Assembly: GCA_020072585.1 (NCBI GenBank)
Contig: JAIQGL010000025.1
Span: 38,535 to 102,534 of the forward strand
Direction: 5' to 3'
Source: Terriglobia bacterium
GTDB taxonomy: Bacteria > Acidobacteriota > Terriglobia > Terriglobales > Acidobacteriaceae
DNA length: 64,000 nt
A program made the position numbers and the translations under genes. The notes beneath the pieces are model-generated. The model saw only the letters and a list, made by a program, of their open reading frames with translations, made no database searches and was not told the DNA's origin. Shown in pieces: positions 33,880 to 43,002 of this stretch. Numbering within the stretch: position 1 is the first letter of the stretch; every line of letters begins with the position of its first letter.

Positions 33880-36876
33880 CTAAGCGACACCCATCTCCGC
33901 GGCGATGCGTTCAGTCACAAAAGCTTCAATCACGTCACCCTTCTTAACGTCGTTAAAGTTCTGAAGGTTGATACCGCACTCCATACCATTGCGGACTTCG
34001 CTGGCATCGTCTTTGAAGCGTTTGAGCGACCCGATTCTTCCCTTGAAAACCTGGACGCCATCGCGCACCAGGCGAACATCGGAGTCGCGTTTGATTGTGC
34101 CGTCCAGCACGTAGCAGCCGGCGATGGTGCCTGCCTTGGGTACGCGGAACGTTTCGCGGACCTCGGCGCGGCCCATGTAGGTTTCCTTGATGATCGGTTC
34201 CAGCAGTCCCAGCATGGCTTTTTTGATCTGGTCCTGTAATTCATAGATGATCGAGTGGAGGCGGATATCAATCTTCTCCATTTCCGCCAGCTCCTGCGCC
34301 TTGCGCTCCGGACGAACGTTAAAGCCGATGATCACCGCATTGGAAGCCGAGGCCAGCAGCACATCATTTTCATTGATGGCGCCAACACCGGTATGCAGAA
34401 TTTTTATCTTCACCTTCTCATTGGAAAGCTTGGTCAGAGTATCGGCCAGAACTTCCGCTGAACCCTGCACATCGGCCTTAAGGATGATGGGCAGCTCTTT
34501 CATGCCGGCGGTCTTGATCTGCTCCGCCAGACCTTCCAGCGAGAGCTTGGAACTCTTGGCCAGCGTGGCTTCGCGGGCGCGTTGTTCGCGGTACTCCGCA
34601 ATCTGGCGCGCTTTTTCACGGTCAGCCACCAGCAGCATGTCGCCAGACTGCGGCAGTCCTTCCAGTCCCAGCACTTCTACAGGCGTGGATGGAGGAGCTT
34701 CTTCCACGGCCTTGCTGCGATCATCGAACATGGCACGCACTTTGCCGAAGGTGTTGCCAACGATAAAGTTGTCGCCCACGCGCAGCGTGCCGTTCTGTAC
34801 CAGCACGGTGGCAACAACGCCGCGACCGCGGTCGACCTTGGCTTCAACCACGGTGCCCGTTCCCGGACGTTCCGGATTTGCCTTGAGGTCTTGCAGGTCG
34901 GCCACCAGGCAGATCATCTCCATCAGCAGGTTCAGGTTGGTGCGCTTCTTGGCGGAGACATCCACAAACACCGTGGTGCCGCCCCAGTCTTCCGGCATCA
35001 GCCCGCGGTCCGCGAGCTGTTTCTTTACGCGGTCCGGCAGCGCTTCCGGTTTGTCAATCTTGTTTACCGCCACAATGATCGGGACCTTGGCGGCTTTGGC
35101 GTGGTCCATGGCTTCAAGTGTCTGTGGCATCACGCCGTCATCGGCGGCAACGACCAGCACTACGATATCGGTGACCTTGGCGCCGCGGGCGCGCATGCGA
35201 GTAAAAGCTTCATGACCCGGCGTATCCAGGAAGACAATCTGGCGTCCGAACGCGGGCGAATCTTCCTTGGTGATTTTTACCTTGTACGCGCCGATGTGCT
35301 GCGTAATGCCGCCAGCTTCGCCGCCGGCGACATCGGTTTCGCGAATCGCATCCAGCAGCGATGTTTTGCCGTGATCGACGTGGCCCATGATCGTCACCAC
35401 AGGCGGACGTGTTACTGCTGCCGCCGCGGCAGTTTCCACAGTGGTACCGGCCAGTGATGCCATTTCCTGCGCGGTCTGATCTTCAAAGCTGATCGCTTCA
35501 GATTCAGCGCCAAAATGCCGTGCCAGATCTTTTGCAAGTTCAAAGTCAAGACTCTGGTTCACCGTGGCCATTACGCCTTTCATCAGCAGGCGCGCGATGA
35601 GGTCTTTCGCGCGTACACCCAGCTTTTCCGCCAGGTCTTTTACGCTGACGCCTTCACCAATGGTGATGGAGCGTGTAATAGGAAGCGGCTCATTCGACAA
35701 CGCCAGTCGCGGCGGTGGCGTAAAGCCCTTCATCGTGCCTTCTTTTTCGCGCGGAATATATGGCTGGCCTGGACGGCGTGTTGGCCCGCCCGGACGTGCC
35801 GGTCTTCCTGCTGGTGGCGGCGGTCCACCTGGGCCTACGCCACCTCCGCCCATTCCTGGGCGCGGTGGATATCCGCCAGGGCGCGGAGAACTTGTTGGAT
35901 GCGGACCTCGGCGCTGTTCGCCGGGCCGGCCTTGATACGGTGGCCGTGATCCCGGAGGCCCTCCTCCTCCCGGACCTGATGGGCGAGGCCGCTGAAAAAT
36001 TGGCTGGCCGCGCACTACTCCCTGCGGACGCTGTCCTAGACCGCCTTGCCCTTGCATCGGTCTTGTTCCCGGAGCGCCCTGCATGGGCGGACGGCTCTGA
36101 GGAGCACTGGGTACGATGGCGCGCGGCGGTGGTGCTGTGTATACCGGGCGCGGACCAGTTTGCGGCGTAATCATTCTTCTTTGCGGCACAATCGGCTGGC
36201 CCGGAACAGGCTTGACCGGAGCTGCGACTGCCGTAGCTTGTGTGCTTGCTGCGGCCACGGGCGGCGCTGCCGGAGGTTTTGGCTGTACCACTGCTGCGGG
36301 CGGTGGAGTAACGACTACTGCTGGAGGATGTACAGGTGGTGTGACCACAACTGCGGGCGGGGCGGCCGGCTTTTCAACGGGAGCAGGAGGAGGCGCAACA
36401 ACCACAGCCGGCGCCACAGGCTTGACCACAGGGGGTGTAACCACAACACTTCTTTCCGCTGCTGGAGCAGCCGGTTTGGGAGTTACAACAATTGGCTTCT
36501 CTGCAACTGGAGGCGCTGGCGCCGCTACTGCGGGCGCCGGAGCAGCAGGCTTGGCCACAACGGCAGGCGGTTTCACTGGAGGCGCGGGCGGATGTTGTTG
36601 TTCCTGCTCTCTTTGCCGGAGCAGCTTCATTACGTCGCCAGGCTTGGAGATCTTGGAAAGATCGATCTTCGGCTTGATCTCGTTAGCGGAAGCCCTCTCC
36701 CGCGAAGAAGAGCTGGATTTGGCGGAGAAGTGCTTGCGCACGCGCTCCGCTTCATCCTCCTCAATTGAGCTCGAGTGGGTCTTCTTCTCGGTCACGCCGA
36801 CTTCTTCCAACACATCGAGAATCGCTTTACTCTTCACTTCAAGCTCTCTGGCCAGATCATTGATTCGAATTTTCAT
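33880..36876 (-). CDS. infB: translation initiation factor IF-2
   Basis: 998 residues. An IF2N helix (MKIRINDLARELEVKSKAIL) starts the protein, then about 320 residues very rich in Pro, Ala, Val, Gly and Arg (repeated PPAVVVTPP), a second IF2N region (DLAEKLGVRAKDLIARLL), the G domain (IMGHVDHGKTSLLDAIRETD; DTPGHEAF; NKIDKPE), domain II and C-terminal domains ending AFVTERIAAEMGVA. It positions fMet-tRNA on the 30S subunit and hydrolyses GTP on subunit joining. Last gene of rimP-nusA-infB; 73 bases from nusA. Confidence 0.98.
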   Translation of the reverse strand: MKIRINDLARELEVKSKAILDVLEEVGVTEKKTHSSSIEEDEAERVRKHFSAKSSSSSRERASANEIKPKIDLSKISKPGDVMKLLRQREQEQQHPPAPPVKPPAVVAKPAAPAPAVAAPAPPVAEKPIVVTPKPAAPAAERSVVVTPPVVKPVAPAVVVAPPPAPVEKPAAPPAVVVTPPVHPPAVVVTPPPAAVVQPKPPAAPPVAAASTQATAVAAPVKPVPGQPIVPQRRMITPQTGPRPVYTAPPPRAIVPSAPQSRPPMQGAPGTRPMQGQGGLGQRPQGVVRGQPIFQRPRPSGPGGGGPPGSRPPYQGRPGEQRRGPHPTSSPRPGGYPPRPGMGGGGVGPGGPPPPAGRPARPGGPTRRPGQPYIPREKEGTMKGFTPPPRLALSNEPLPITRSITIGEGVSVKDLAEKLGVRAKDLIARLLMKGVMATVNQSLDFELAKDLARHFGAESEAISFEDQTAQEMASLAGTTVETAAAAAVTRPPVVTIMGHVDHGKTSLLDAIRETDVAGGEAGGITQHIGAYKVKITKEDSPAFGRQIVFLDTPGHEAFTRMRARGAKVTDIVVLVVAADDGVMPQTLEAMDHAKAAKVPIIVAVNKIDKPEALPDRVKKQLADRGLMPEDWGGTTVFVDVSAKKRTNLNLLMEMICLVADLQDLKANPERPGTGTVVEAKVDRGRGVVATVLVQNGTLRVGDNFIVGNTFGKVRAMFDDRSKAVEEAPPSTPVEVLGLEGLPQSGDMLLVADREKARQIAEYREQRAREATLAKSSKLSLEGLAEQIKTAGMKELPIILKADVQGSAEVLADTLTKLSNEKVKIKILHTGVGAINENDVLLASASNAVIIGFNVRPERKAQELAEMEKIDIRLHSIIYELQDQIKKAMLGLLEPIIKETYMGRAEVRETFRVPKAGTIAGCYVLDGTIKRDSDVRLVRDGVQVFKGRIGSLKRFKDDASEVRNGMECGINLQNFNDVKKGDVIEAFVTERIAAEMGVA

Positions 36877-36949
36877 CCGCTCCGTATTTCCTCCAAGTAC
36901 TGATTACGCGATCATGATGACCTCACGGTTTTGATCTTGCGAAATCTCA

Positions 36950-38449
36950 CTACAGTTCTTCTTCCGATTTTTTGTGCTCTTCCGGCTCCGCTTCAACTGC
37001 GCCTTCGCCAGCCGGCTGCTCTTCGCTCTGGGCCTGCGCCTCAGCCGCTTCAGCATCGGACGCATTCTCCTCGCCAGACGCAGAAGCTTCCTCTGCCGCT
37101 GCTTCGGCAGTAGGCTCGCCAGCTTCCACGGTGGCTGTTTCGCCGGCCTCGGGAGTTGCCACGGCGGCGGGTGCTTCCAGGCTGGAGAAGTAATTATTCA
37201 CCGCAATACTGATTTTTTCCACTGTCTTGGGGCCAACGCCCGGAACCTCTTCCAATTGCTCCGGCGTCATGTCCGCCAGCGCTTCCACAGTGGAAATACC
37301 CGCTTCATTCAGCTTGCTGATCAGGGCCTCACCCAGGTCAGTGACTTTCTCCAGCGGCGTGGACTGCTGGCTGGTCAGCGACTCCATCTGCTGCTCCACT
37401 TCCTGGCGCTTCTCTTCCTCGCTCTTAATGTCGATCTTCCAGCCTAGCAGCTTGGCCGCCAGCCGCACGTTCTGCCCTTTCTTGCCGATGGCAAGCGAGA
37501 GCTGGCTATCATCCACCACCACTTCCAGGTGCTTGTCTGACTGGTCAACAATCGTCACCCGGCTTACCTTGGCGGGCTGCAGGGCTTTTTCCGCAAAGAT
37601 CACCGGGTCTTCGTGATATTCAATAATGTCAATCTTCTCGCCGCGCAGCTCGCGGATGATGGATTGCACGCGCATTCCCTTCATGCCGACGCATGCGCCC
37701 ACGGCATCCACGTCCTTGTCGCGCGACATCACGGCGATCTTGGTACGCTCACCGGCTTCACGGGCTATGGCCCTGATCTGCACGGTGCCGTCATAGATTT
37801 CCGGGACCTCTGTCTGGAACAGATTCTGCACCAGTTCCGGCGCGGCGCGGGAGACAACGACCGCCGGACCTTTGGAGTTTTTGTCCACACGCACCAGCAC
37901 GGCGCGCACGCGCTCGCCCACGGAGAATGACTCCAGCCGCGATTGCTCTTTCTTTGACATGCGGGCTTCGGCCCGGCCGATATCAAAGATCACGTCTGGC
38001 CCTTCAATGCGTTTCACCGTCGCGTTCAAAACTTCGCCCACGCGTCCGATGTACTCGTTGTAGACCGTGTCACGCTCGGCTTCGCGCACTTTCTGGAAAA
38101 TAATCTGCTTGGCAATCTGCGCGGAGATGCGGCCCAGCCCTTCCGTGGATTTAAGGAAGCGGACCTCCCCGCCGACCTCGGCGTTCGGATCAATGACCTT
38201 TGCCTCTTCCAGGGATATCTCCAGCTGCGGATCTTCAATGTCATCTTCAGACGGAAGAATGCTCTTCACCGCATACACGCGGATCATGCCGGATTCTCTG
38301 TCCAGTTCGCCCTTCAGATTTTCCTGGCTCTTTTCTTTCTTGCGGGTGGCCGCAACTATGGCGTCTTCCACCGCGCTCACCACAATCTGCGGATCGATTC
38401 CCTTTTCCCGGCTTAACGCGTCAATGACGTTGTAAATCTCACTTGCCAT
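36950..38449 (-). CDS. nusA: transcription termination/antitermination protein NusA
   Basis: 499 residues: NusA N-terminal domain (SEIYNVIDALSREKGIDPQI, then AIVAATRK), S1 domain (GEVLNATVKRIEGPDVIFDI), KH domains (VGACVGMKGMRVQSIIREL; LSLAIGKKGQNVRLAAKLLG), a single helix-hairpin-helix C-terminal unit (MTPEQLEEVPGVGPKTVEKI) and an acidic Ala/Glu-rich tail of about 80 residues. Acts on RNA polymerase in elongation, pausing and antitermination. Between rimP and infB as in most bacteria. Confidence 0.98.
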   Translation of the reverse strand: MASEIYNVIDALSREKGIDPQIVVSAVEDAIVAATRKKEKSQENLKGELDRESGMIRVYAVKSILPSEDDIEDPQLEISLEEAKVIDPNAEVGGEVRFLKSTEGLGRISAQIAKQIIFQKVREAERDTVYNEYIGRVGEVLNATVKRIEGPDVIFDIGRAEARMSKKEQSRLESFSVGERVRAVLVRVDKNSKGPAVVVSRAAPELVQNLFQTEVPEIYDGTVQIRAIAREAGERTKIAVMSRDKDVDAVGACVGMKGMRVQSIIRELRGEKIDIIEYHEDPVIFAEKALQPAKVSRVTIVDQSDKHLEVVVDDSQLSLAIGKKGQNVRLAAKLLGWKIDIKSEEEKRQEVEQQMESLTSQQSTPLEKVTDLGEALISKLNEAGISTVEALADMTPEQLEEVPGVGPKTVEKISIAVNNYFSSLEAPAAVATPEAGETATVEAGEPTAEAAAEEASASGEENASDAEAAEAQAQSEEQPAGEGAVEAEPEEHKKSEEEL

Positions 38450-38504
38450 AACAGAACGGTCCTTATAACTGCCTTATGATTGCCTTGCTCAATCTTCTAT
38501 CGAA

Positions 38505-39005
38505 CTAAATCTCGGGCACCAGATTGGCCTTTTCCACATTGGCCAGATCAATTTCAATGCTTTCTCCCGGCGGTATTGGATGTCCTGGTTTCGGCTTCTT
38601 CTTGCTGGTAATGATTTCCAGTGTCAGCCTGCCACCCTCAAAACTCTGCAAACGCCCTTCAAAATGCCTGTTTCCATTCACCGGTTCGCGCGTCATCAGC
38701 TTCAACCGGCTTCCCGTAAATCGCCGGTAGTCCTCGGGCCTCACCAGTTTGCGGTCCAGCCCCGGTGACGACACTTCCAACGTGTACGCTGCTCCTGCAA
38801 CCGCATCTTCCACGTCCAGAATGGTCGAAACCTCGCGGCTGACCAGCGCGCAATCTTCGTGCGTAACGCCTTCCGGTTTGTCGATGGTGATTCTAAGGAT
38901 GCGTGCTTTACCGCCGCCCCGTAGTTCCACATCCACAACTTCGATCCCTTGTGCCGTGGCCACGCGGCCGGCAATATCGCGAATTGTATTGAGGTCTGCC
39001 GCCAT
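38505..39005 (-). CDS. rimP: ribosome maturation factor RimP
   Basis: 166 residues: N-terminal alpha/beta domain (GIEVVDVELRGGGKARILRI; TIDKPEGVTHEDCALVSREV) and C-terminal SH3-like barrel (SPGLDRKLVRPEDYRRFTGS, LKLMTREPVNG). Needed for 30S maturation. First gene of the rimP-nusA-infB operon; 55 bases before nusA. The usual downstream genes (ylxR between nusA and infB; rbfA and truB after infB) are not present in this cluster. Confidence 0.95.
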   Translation of the reverse strand: MAADLNTIRDIAGRVATAQGIEVVDVELRGGGKARILRITIDKPEGVTHEDCALVSREVSTILDVEDAVAGAAYTLEVSSPGLDRKLVRPEDYRRFTGSRLKLMTREPVNGNRHFEGRLQSFEGGRLTLEIITSKKKPKPGHPIPPGESIEIDLANVEKANLVPEI

Positions 39006-39466
39006 CCACTTCGTAAAATAACCGGTTCCAGCCAGACTCGATGCAATGCATTCAACCCAACAAAACGGCGAGGCCGACTTGCGCGCCGAGCCGTATCTTC
39101 AGAGCGCCGACGAATGCTTTATAGAAAAAACGCCCTGGAGCGGTTTGGGAGCGGAGCGACCAAAAATAAAGTGGGCCATCCGCCCACTGGTACGTTCGCC
39201 GAATTGGGGACTTCTAACCCACTCAGACCCGGGGTCCCCGACAGATACGCCTTTCGTCTGTTGGGGTGGAGCCCCACCTTCCGGCCTGAGCCGAAACCAG
39301 CTACAACTTCTTAATAATACGCCCAATGGGGACAAAAAACAACGCATTGGGCGCTCTGAAGCGGTGCCGATTTGAAACTTTCACATGCTGACAAAGCCTT
39401 TATTTGCTTATAGTTTGCCGCCTTGGCCCCGAAAACTGCGCCTTATGATGCAAATCGCACCACAGG
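39006..39466. other. 461-base intergenic region with hairpins
   Basis: No gene supported. Holds GTGGGC/GCCCAC (39171-39187), a GC-rich patch with GACCCGGGGTCCCC near 39227, and the perfect inverted repeat at 39320-39353. Composition and hairpins look like a mobile intergenic repeat. It must also contain the rimP promoter, which I could not pin down. Confidence 0.5.
39320..39353 (-). terminator. perfect hairpin downstream of exbD
   Basis: CGCCCAATG (39320-39328) and CATTGGGCG (39345-39353), 16-base loop. On the minus strand it is followed by TATTATTAAG, weakly U-rich, so it may end the exbD transcript. It lies about 110 bases downstream of the exbD stop. Confidence 0.45.
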
Positions 39467-39889
39467 TTAATCTTTTTTGCCCATCAACCCGATGCGGTCT
39501 GCGCCCGCATGATGCGTGATGTCCACCGCCTGCACCACATATTCAAACTCCACGTCCGGATCGCCTTTCACAAATGCCACCCGGTCCTCGCGGAGCTTGT
39601 AAACGGCCCTGAGTCTGGCTTCCAATCCGTCCCAGCTAACCGATTCCTGGTTGATCTTCAACTCTGGCGGTTTGCTCCCGCCAGCGTCTTTCAATTGGAT
39701 GACGATTGGCAGTTCAGGTTTCAATGCCACGTTGTCCGGTGTGGGTTGCGGGATTTGCGTCTGCTCTCCCATCTTGTGTTCCGGAAGGATGACCATAAAA
39801 ATAATCAGCAGAACTAAAAGCACGTCAATCAGCGGCGTGACGTTGATTTCACACGAACGTGTGCCGCGCGCTCCAACCATCATGGACAT
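39467..39889 (-). CDS. ExbD/TolR-type biopolymer transport protein
   Basis: About 140 residues from ATG 39889, which has AAGGAG 7 bases upstream; the in-frame extension to 40087 is unsupported. Short cytosolic N-terminus, one helix (INVTPLIDVLLVLLIIFMVI) with the conserved Asp of the proton channel, and a periplasmic domain (LRAVYKLREDRVAFVKGDPD; VVQAVDITHHAGADRIGLM). Uses the proton gradient with ExbB/TolQ to drive TonB or TolA. No ExbB neighbour. Likely partner: the TonB-like protein at 22364 (inference). Confidence 0.92.
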   Translation of the reverse strand: MSMMVGARGTRSCEINVTPLIDVLLVLLIIFMVILPEHKMGEQTQIPQPTPDNVALKPELPIVIQLKDAGGSKPPELKINQESVSWDGLEARLRAVYKLREDRVAFVKGDPDVEFEYVVQAVDITHHAGADRIGLMGKKD

Positions 39890-40008
39890 GGCTTGGCTCC
39901 TTTGCGTTGGGCCGCTCTTGCTCTTTGCGACCTCTCGGGTTTTTTGCGCACGCTTGAAGTATTGACACTCAGCTGATGAAAGATGTTCCTGAAATAAGTC
40001 AGAAGTTA

Positions 40009-40083
40009 GCCGCGAATGAATGCGAAAAGCGCAAATGAATAAAATAAGCAGGAAAAATTCGCGTTGATCGCGAGATTCGCGGC
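40009..40083. repeat. dispersed inverted repeat, 'TTCGCG' type
   Basis: GCCGCGAATGAATGCGAAAA at the left and TTCGCGTTGATCGCGAGATT, then CGCGGC, at the right pair imperfectly. Same family as 28809-28900 and 42289-42358. Confidence 0.7.
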
Positions 40084-40174
40084 TCAATCCCCGGCCCTAC
40101 GTTTATCTGCGGCAATCCTGTCTTGGCAATTTGCCAATTGCTATTTGCCAATTGCTTTCTGTACCCTCATCGGC

Positions 40175-42142
40175 ATGAAAACGATTCTGCGTTTATGCAT
40201 CTGTTTCGTCACGCTGCTGGCTTCCGCACAACACCTGATTAAACAAGAGGCCTTTGACGCCATCGCCACGGAATATTCCGGCGAAGCGGCCCAGGAAAAT
40301 ACACGCCGGATCGTTGAATACCATCGCATCCAGGGCAGCCCGATGATGGCTTCCGTGGCCGAGCAGGTCGTCCTGCCACGTCTGAAAGCGGCCGGCCTGG
40401 AGGCAAAGATCGAACAGTTTGCTTCTGACGGCAAGACCCGCTACGGCACTTACATCTCTCCCATGGGATGGGACATGCGTGGCGGCGAGTTATGGATTGA
40501 AGGTGTGGCTGGCGCAAAAGACTTCAAGCCAGTCATGCTCTGCCGCTACGCTGACGTGCCGATGTGCGTCTCCACATATTCCAGGGGCGGAGACTGGTCG
40601 GGTGAGCTGGTGGACGTGGGCAGTGGCGCCAGCGAAGCGAACTATCAGAACGTTGACGTGCGCGGCAAGGTTGCACTGGCTTCTGGCTATGCCGCCAATG
40701 TCGTGCGTGAAGCCGTTCTCAAACACGGCGCGCTTGGAGTCGTAATTTATCCTTCTGCGGCCGACAGGCCTGACCATCCGGACATGATTCGATACAACGG
40801 CATCTGGCCGCGAGCTGAAGAGCTGGAAAAAACCAGTGGCGGCTTCCAGATCTCGCGCAACCAATACGACATGATCAAGTCGCTCATGCGCCAGGGCGCG
40901 GTGCGTGTGCATGGAAAGATTGATGCCACGCTCGGCGCGGGCAAGTTGACGCTGGTGCATGCCTTCATTCGCGGCACGGAAAATCCGGAGCGCGAAATTT
41001 TCATTACCGCCCACCTCGACCATCCCAAGTGGAGCGCCAATGACAACGCTTCCGGCTCCGGCGCCATGATGGAAGCCGCGCGCGTCCTGCAAAGTTTGAT
41101 TACGGCAAAAAAGCTCGCGGCGCCAAAGCTGACCCTCCATTTCATGTGGGTACCGGAATATTTCGGCACCCTGGCCTATGTGAGCAACCACAAGGAACTG
41201 AAATTCTGCGGGAACTTTTACGAACCTGAACCGAACGGCCCGCAGTGCGTCCTTGCCAACATCAACATGGACATGGTGGGGGAAGACACGGTCAAAACCA
41301 ATTCACGCTTCTATTTCACGCGCACACCGGACTCGGTGCCGTTCTTTATCAATGCAGTGATGAGTGACGTGCTGGTGCAGACCCGTGAAGCGGATCTGTA
41401 TGCGCAAACTGGATCACGCAATTACTGGCAGCCGGAAGCTATTCCTTACGCGCAAGGCAGTGACCATGACGTGTTCCTTGGACTCGGCATTCCCGCAACC
41501 ATGCTTGGCCACGATCCTGACTGGACGCACCATACCAGCGAAGACAAGATTGACAAGACCGATGCCAGCGAATTTCGCCGCGTTGGCGCATTCGCCTCAG
41601 CAGCAGCGTGGTTCATGGCAACGGCGGACGCTCAATCCTGGAAGCGGGTCCGGGCCGGCGCCTATGCTGACCGGGTCGCTGAACTGGCGCGCCGTCTCGC
41701 CCAGGATTCCACCACAGAAGCTGCGGTCAAGCGTGTTCTGAAGAACCGCGAGGAGTTTGACGCTCAGTCCGATCGCCTGGATTCGCTGATGCCGCGAGCA
41801 GGCACTGCTCGCCCCCGCACAACCACGACCCCTGCTTCCACGAATGGCCCGCGCCGCCAGACGATTCTTCCCCTCGACGCGTCCGCCTTTGAGAATGCAA
41901 GCCCTGACGACAAGAAATGGCTTGCCGAGCAGGAAGCCCGCTTCGCCAGCGACTCTGAGGGGCTGGCCATCAAACCAAATTTTGGACTGATCAGCTTTGA
42001 GGCCGTGAACTTTATGGACGGTCGCACCAGCACAGCCGAAATCGCCGACATGCTCTCCGCCGAGTACTCGCTCGATATCGATCAGGCCTGGGTGGACCGC
42101 CTAGTCAATATTCTGGGGAAACAGAAACTGGTGGCAAGGTAG
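40175..42142 (+). CDS. secreted M28-family aminopeptidase-like protein
   Basis: About 655 residues. Signal peptide MKTILRLCICFVTLLASAQ. A PA-type domain (VDVRGKVALASGYAANVVRE) precedes an M28 zinc peptidase domain: FITAHLDHPKWSANDNASGS with metal ligands, YFGTLAYVSNHKE, INMDMVGEDT, and YAQGSDHDVFLGLGIPATML. The C-terminus adds a small domain (GLISFEAVNFMDGRTSTAEI to VDRLVNILGKQKLV) of winged-helix type as seen in PqqD-like proteins. The start is ATG 40175; longer reading to 40064 lacks a signal peptide. Likely hydrolyses peptides or aminoacyl compounds outside the cell. Confidence 0.9.
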   Translation: MKTILRLCICFVTLLASAQHLIKQEAFDAIATEYSGEAAQENTRRIVEYHRIQGSPMMASVAEQVVLPRLKAAGLEAKIEQFASDGKTRYGTYISPMGWDMRGGELWIEGVAGAKDFKPVMLCRYADVPMCVSTYSRGGDWSGELVDVGSGASEANYQNVDVRGKVALASGYAANVVREAVLKHGALGVVIYPSAADRPDHPDMIRYNGIWPRAEELEKTSGGFQISRNQYDMIKSLMRQGAVRVHGKIDATLGAGKLTLVHAFIRGTENPEREIFITAHLDHPKWSANDNASGSGAMMEAARVLQSLITAKKLAAPKLTLHFMWVPEYFGTLAYVSNHKELKFCGNFYEPEPNGPQCVLANINMDMVGEDTVKTNSRFYFTRTPDSVPFFINAVMSDVLVQTREADLYAQTGSRNYWQPEAIPYAQGSDHDVFLGLGIPATMLGHDPDWTHHTSEDKIDKTDASEFRRVGAFASAAAWFMATADAQSWKRVRAGAYADRVAELARRLAQDSTTEAAVKRVLKNREEFDAQSDRLDSLMPRAGTARPRTTTTPASTNGPRRQTILPLDASAFENASPDDKKWLAEQEARFASDSEGLAIKPNFGLISFEAVNFMDGRTSTAEIADMLSAEYSLDIDQAWVDRLVNILGKQKLVAR

Positions 42143-42288
42143 CACTGCGTCCCAACACGACGAGCCATCCCGAGCCGTAGCACTGGAGAGAACCCATAGC
42201 ATCGACAATCTCGGGGCGTAGGCGAGGGATCGGCCCCGCGGGGCATCAGGAACCAGAAAGATCAGCAGTGCCCGCAATCCTTAAAAGG

Positions 42289-42358
42289 GATTCGCGCCTT
42301 TTCGCGTTCATTCGCGGCTCAATCTCCTGATCAGCGTTTATCCGGTCCTATCTGCGGC
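42289..42358. repeat. dispersed repeat, 'TTCGCGTTCATTCGCGG' type
   Basis: TTCGCGTTCATTCGCGGCTC followed by GATCAGCGTTTATCCGG and ATCTGCGGC. Related to the elements at 28809 and 40009. Lies between the M28 gene and the pyrophosphatase gene. Confidence 0.65.
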
Positions 42359-42369
42359 GATTCATTTTC

Positions 42370-42888
42370 CTACCACTTGAACCGCTTGCGTCCTTCCATA
42401 ACAATCTTTCGCGCCGCGTCGGCATCCGCCCACCCCGCCATCTCCGTCTTCTTGCCTTCAAGATATTTGTAGATGGAAAAGAAGTGTTCTATCTCGCGCA
42501 CCGTGTGAGTAAATACCTGGGAATAGTCGTTCACCTCGCGGTAGAGCGGATCGCTTGCCGCCACGGCCAGAATTTTTTCGTCTTTTTTCCCCTGGTCCAC
42601 CATTTGCAGCACGCCAATCGGGCGCACTTCCATCAAGCACCCGGGAAAACTTGGCGCTTCCACCAACACCAGCACATCCAGAGGGTCGTCATCCTGCCCC
42701 AGCGTGCAGGGGATGAAACCGTAATCACCGGGATAGTGGACGGGCGAGAACAGCGTGCGATCAAGCCGGAACACATGAAGCTGCTTGTCATACTCGTATT
42801 TATTGACTGAGTCTTTCGGGATTTCGATGACCGCATTCACCAACTGCGGGGCTCGTTCGCCAATGGGAAGTCTTGTGTAATCCGGCAT
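42370..42888 (-). CDS. ppa: inorganic pyrophosphatase, family I
   Basis: 172 residues from ATG 42888 (MPDYTRLPIGERAPQLVNAV). Family I signature with catalytic acids: DYGFIPCTLGQDDDPLDVLV, then the basic and Tyr residues around VNKYEYDKQLHVFRLDRTL and the C-terminal HFFSIYKYLEGKK. Hydrolyses PPi from biosynthesis in the cytosol. An in-frame start 60 bases upstream is possible. Divergent from the VWFA-like gene. Confidence 0.96.
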   Translation of the reverse strand: MPDYTRLPIGERAPQLVNAVIEIPKDSVNKYEYDKQLHVFRLDRTLFSPVHYPGDYGFIPCTLGQDDDPLDVLVLVEAPSFPGCLMEVRPIGVLQMVDQGKKDEKILAVAASDPLYREVNDYSQVFTHTVREIEHFFSIYKYLEGKKTEMAGWADADAARKIVMEGRKRFKW

Positions 42889-43002
42889 TTCTTCACCACA
42901 TTCCAGCCATGCAACAGGATGGCCTCGTCGCGTTGGCCATCTTTTCATCCACGGTACCCTCTATTCTAGGTTATTTTAGTGAGCTGCGAGGTGGCCCGCG
43001 AA

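Noticed and set aside
39046..39375. 109-codon plus-strand frame between exbD and rimP
   Set aside because: Lies in hairpin-rich repeat-like DNA, no ribosome site, unusual composition.
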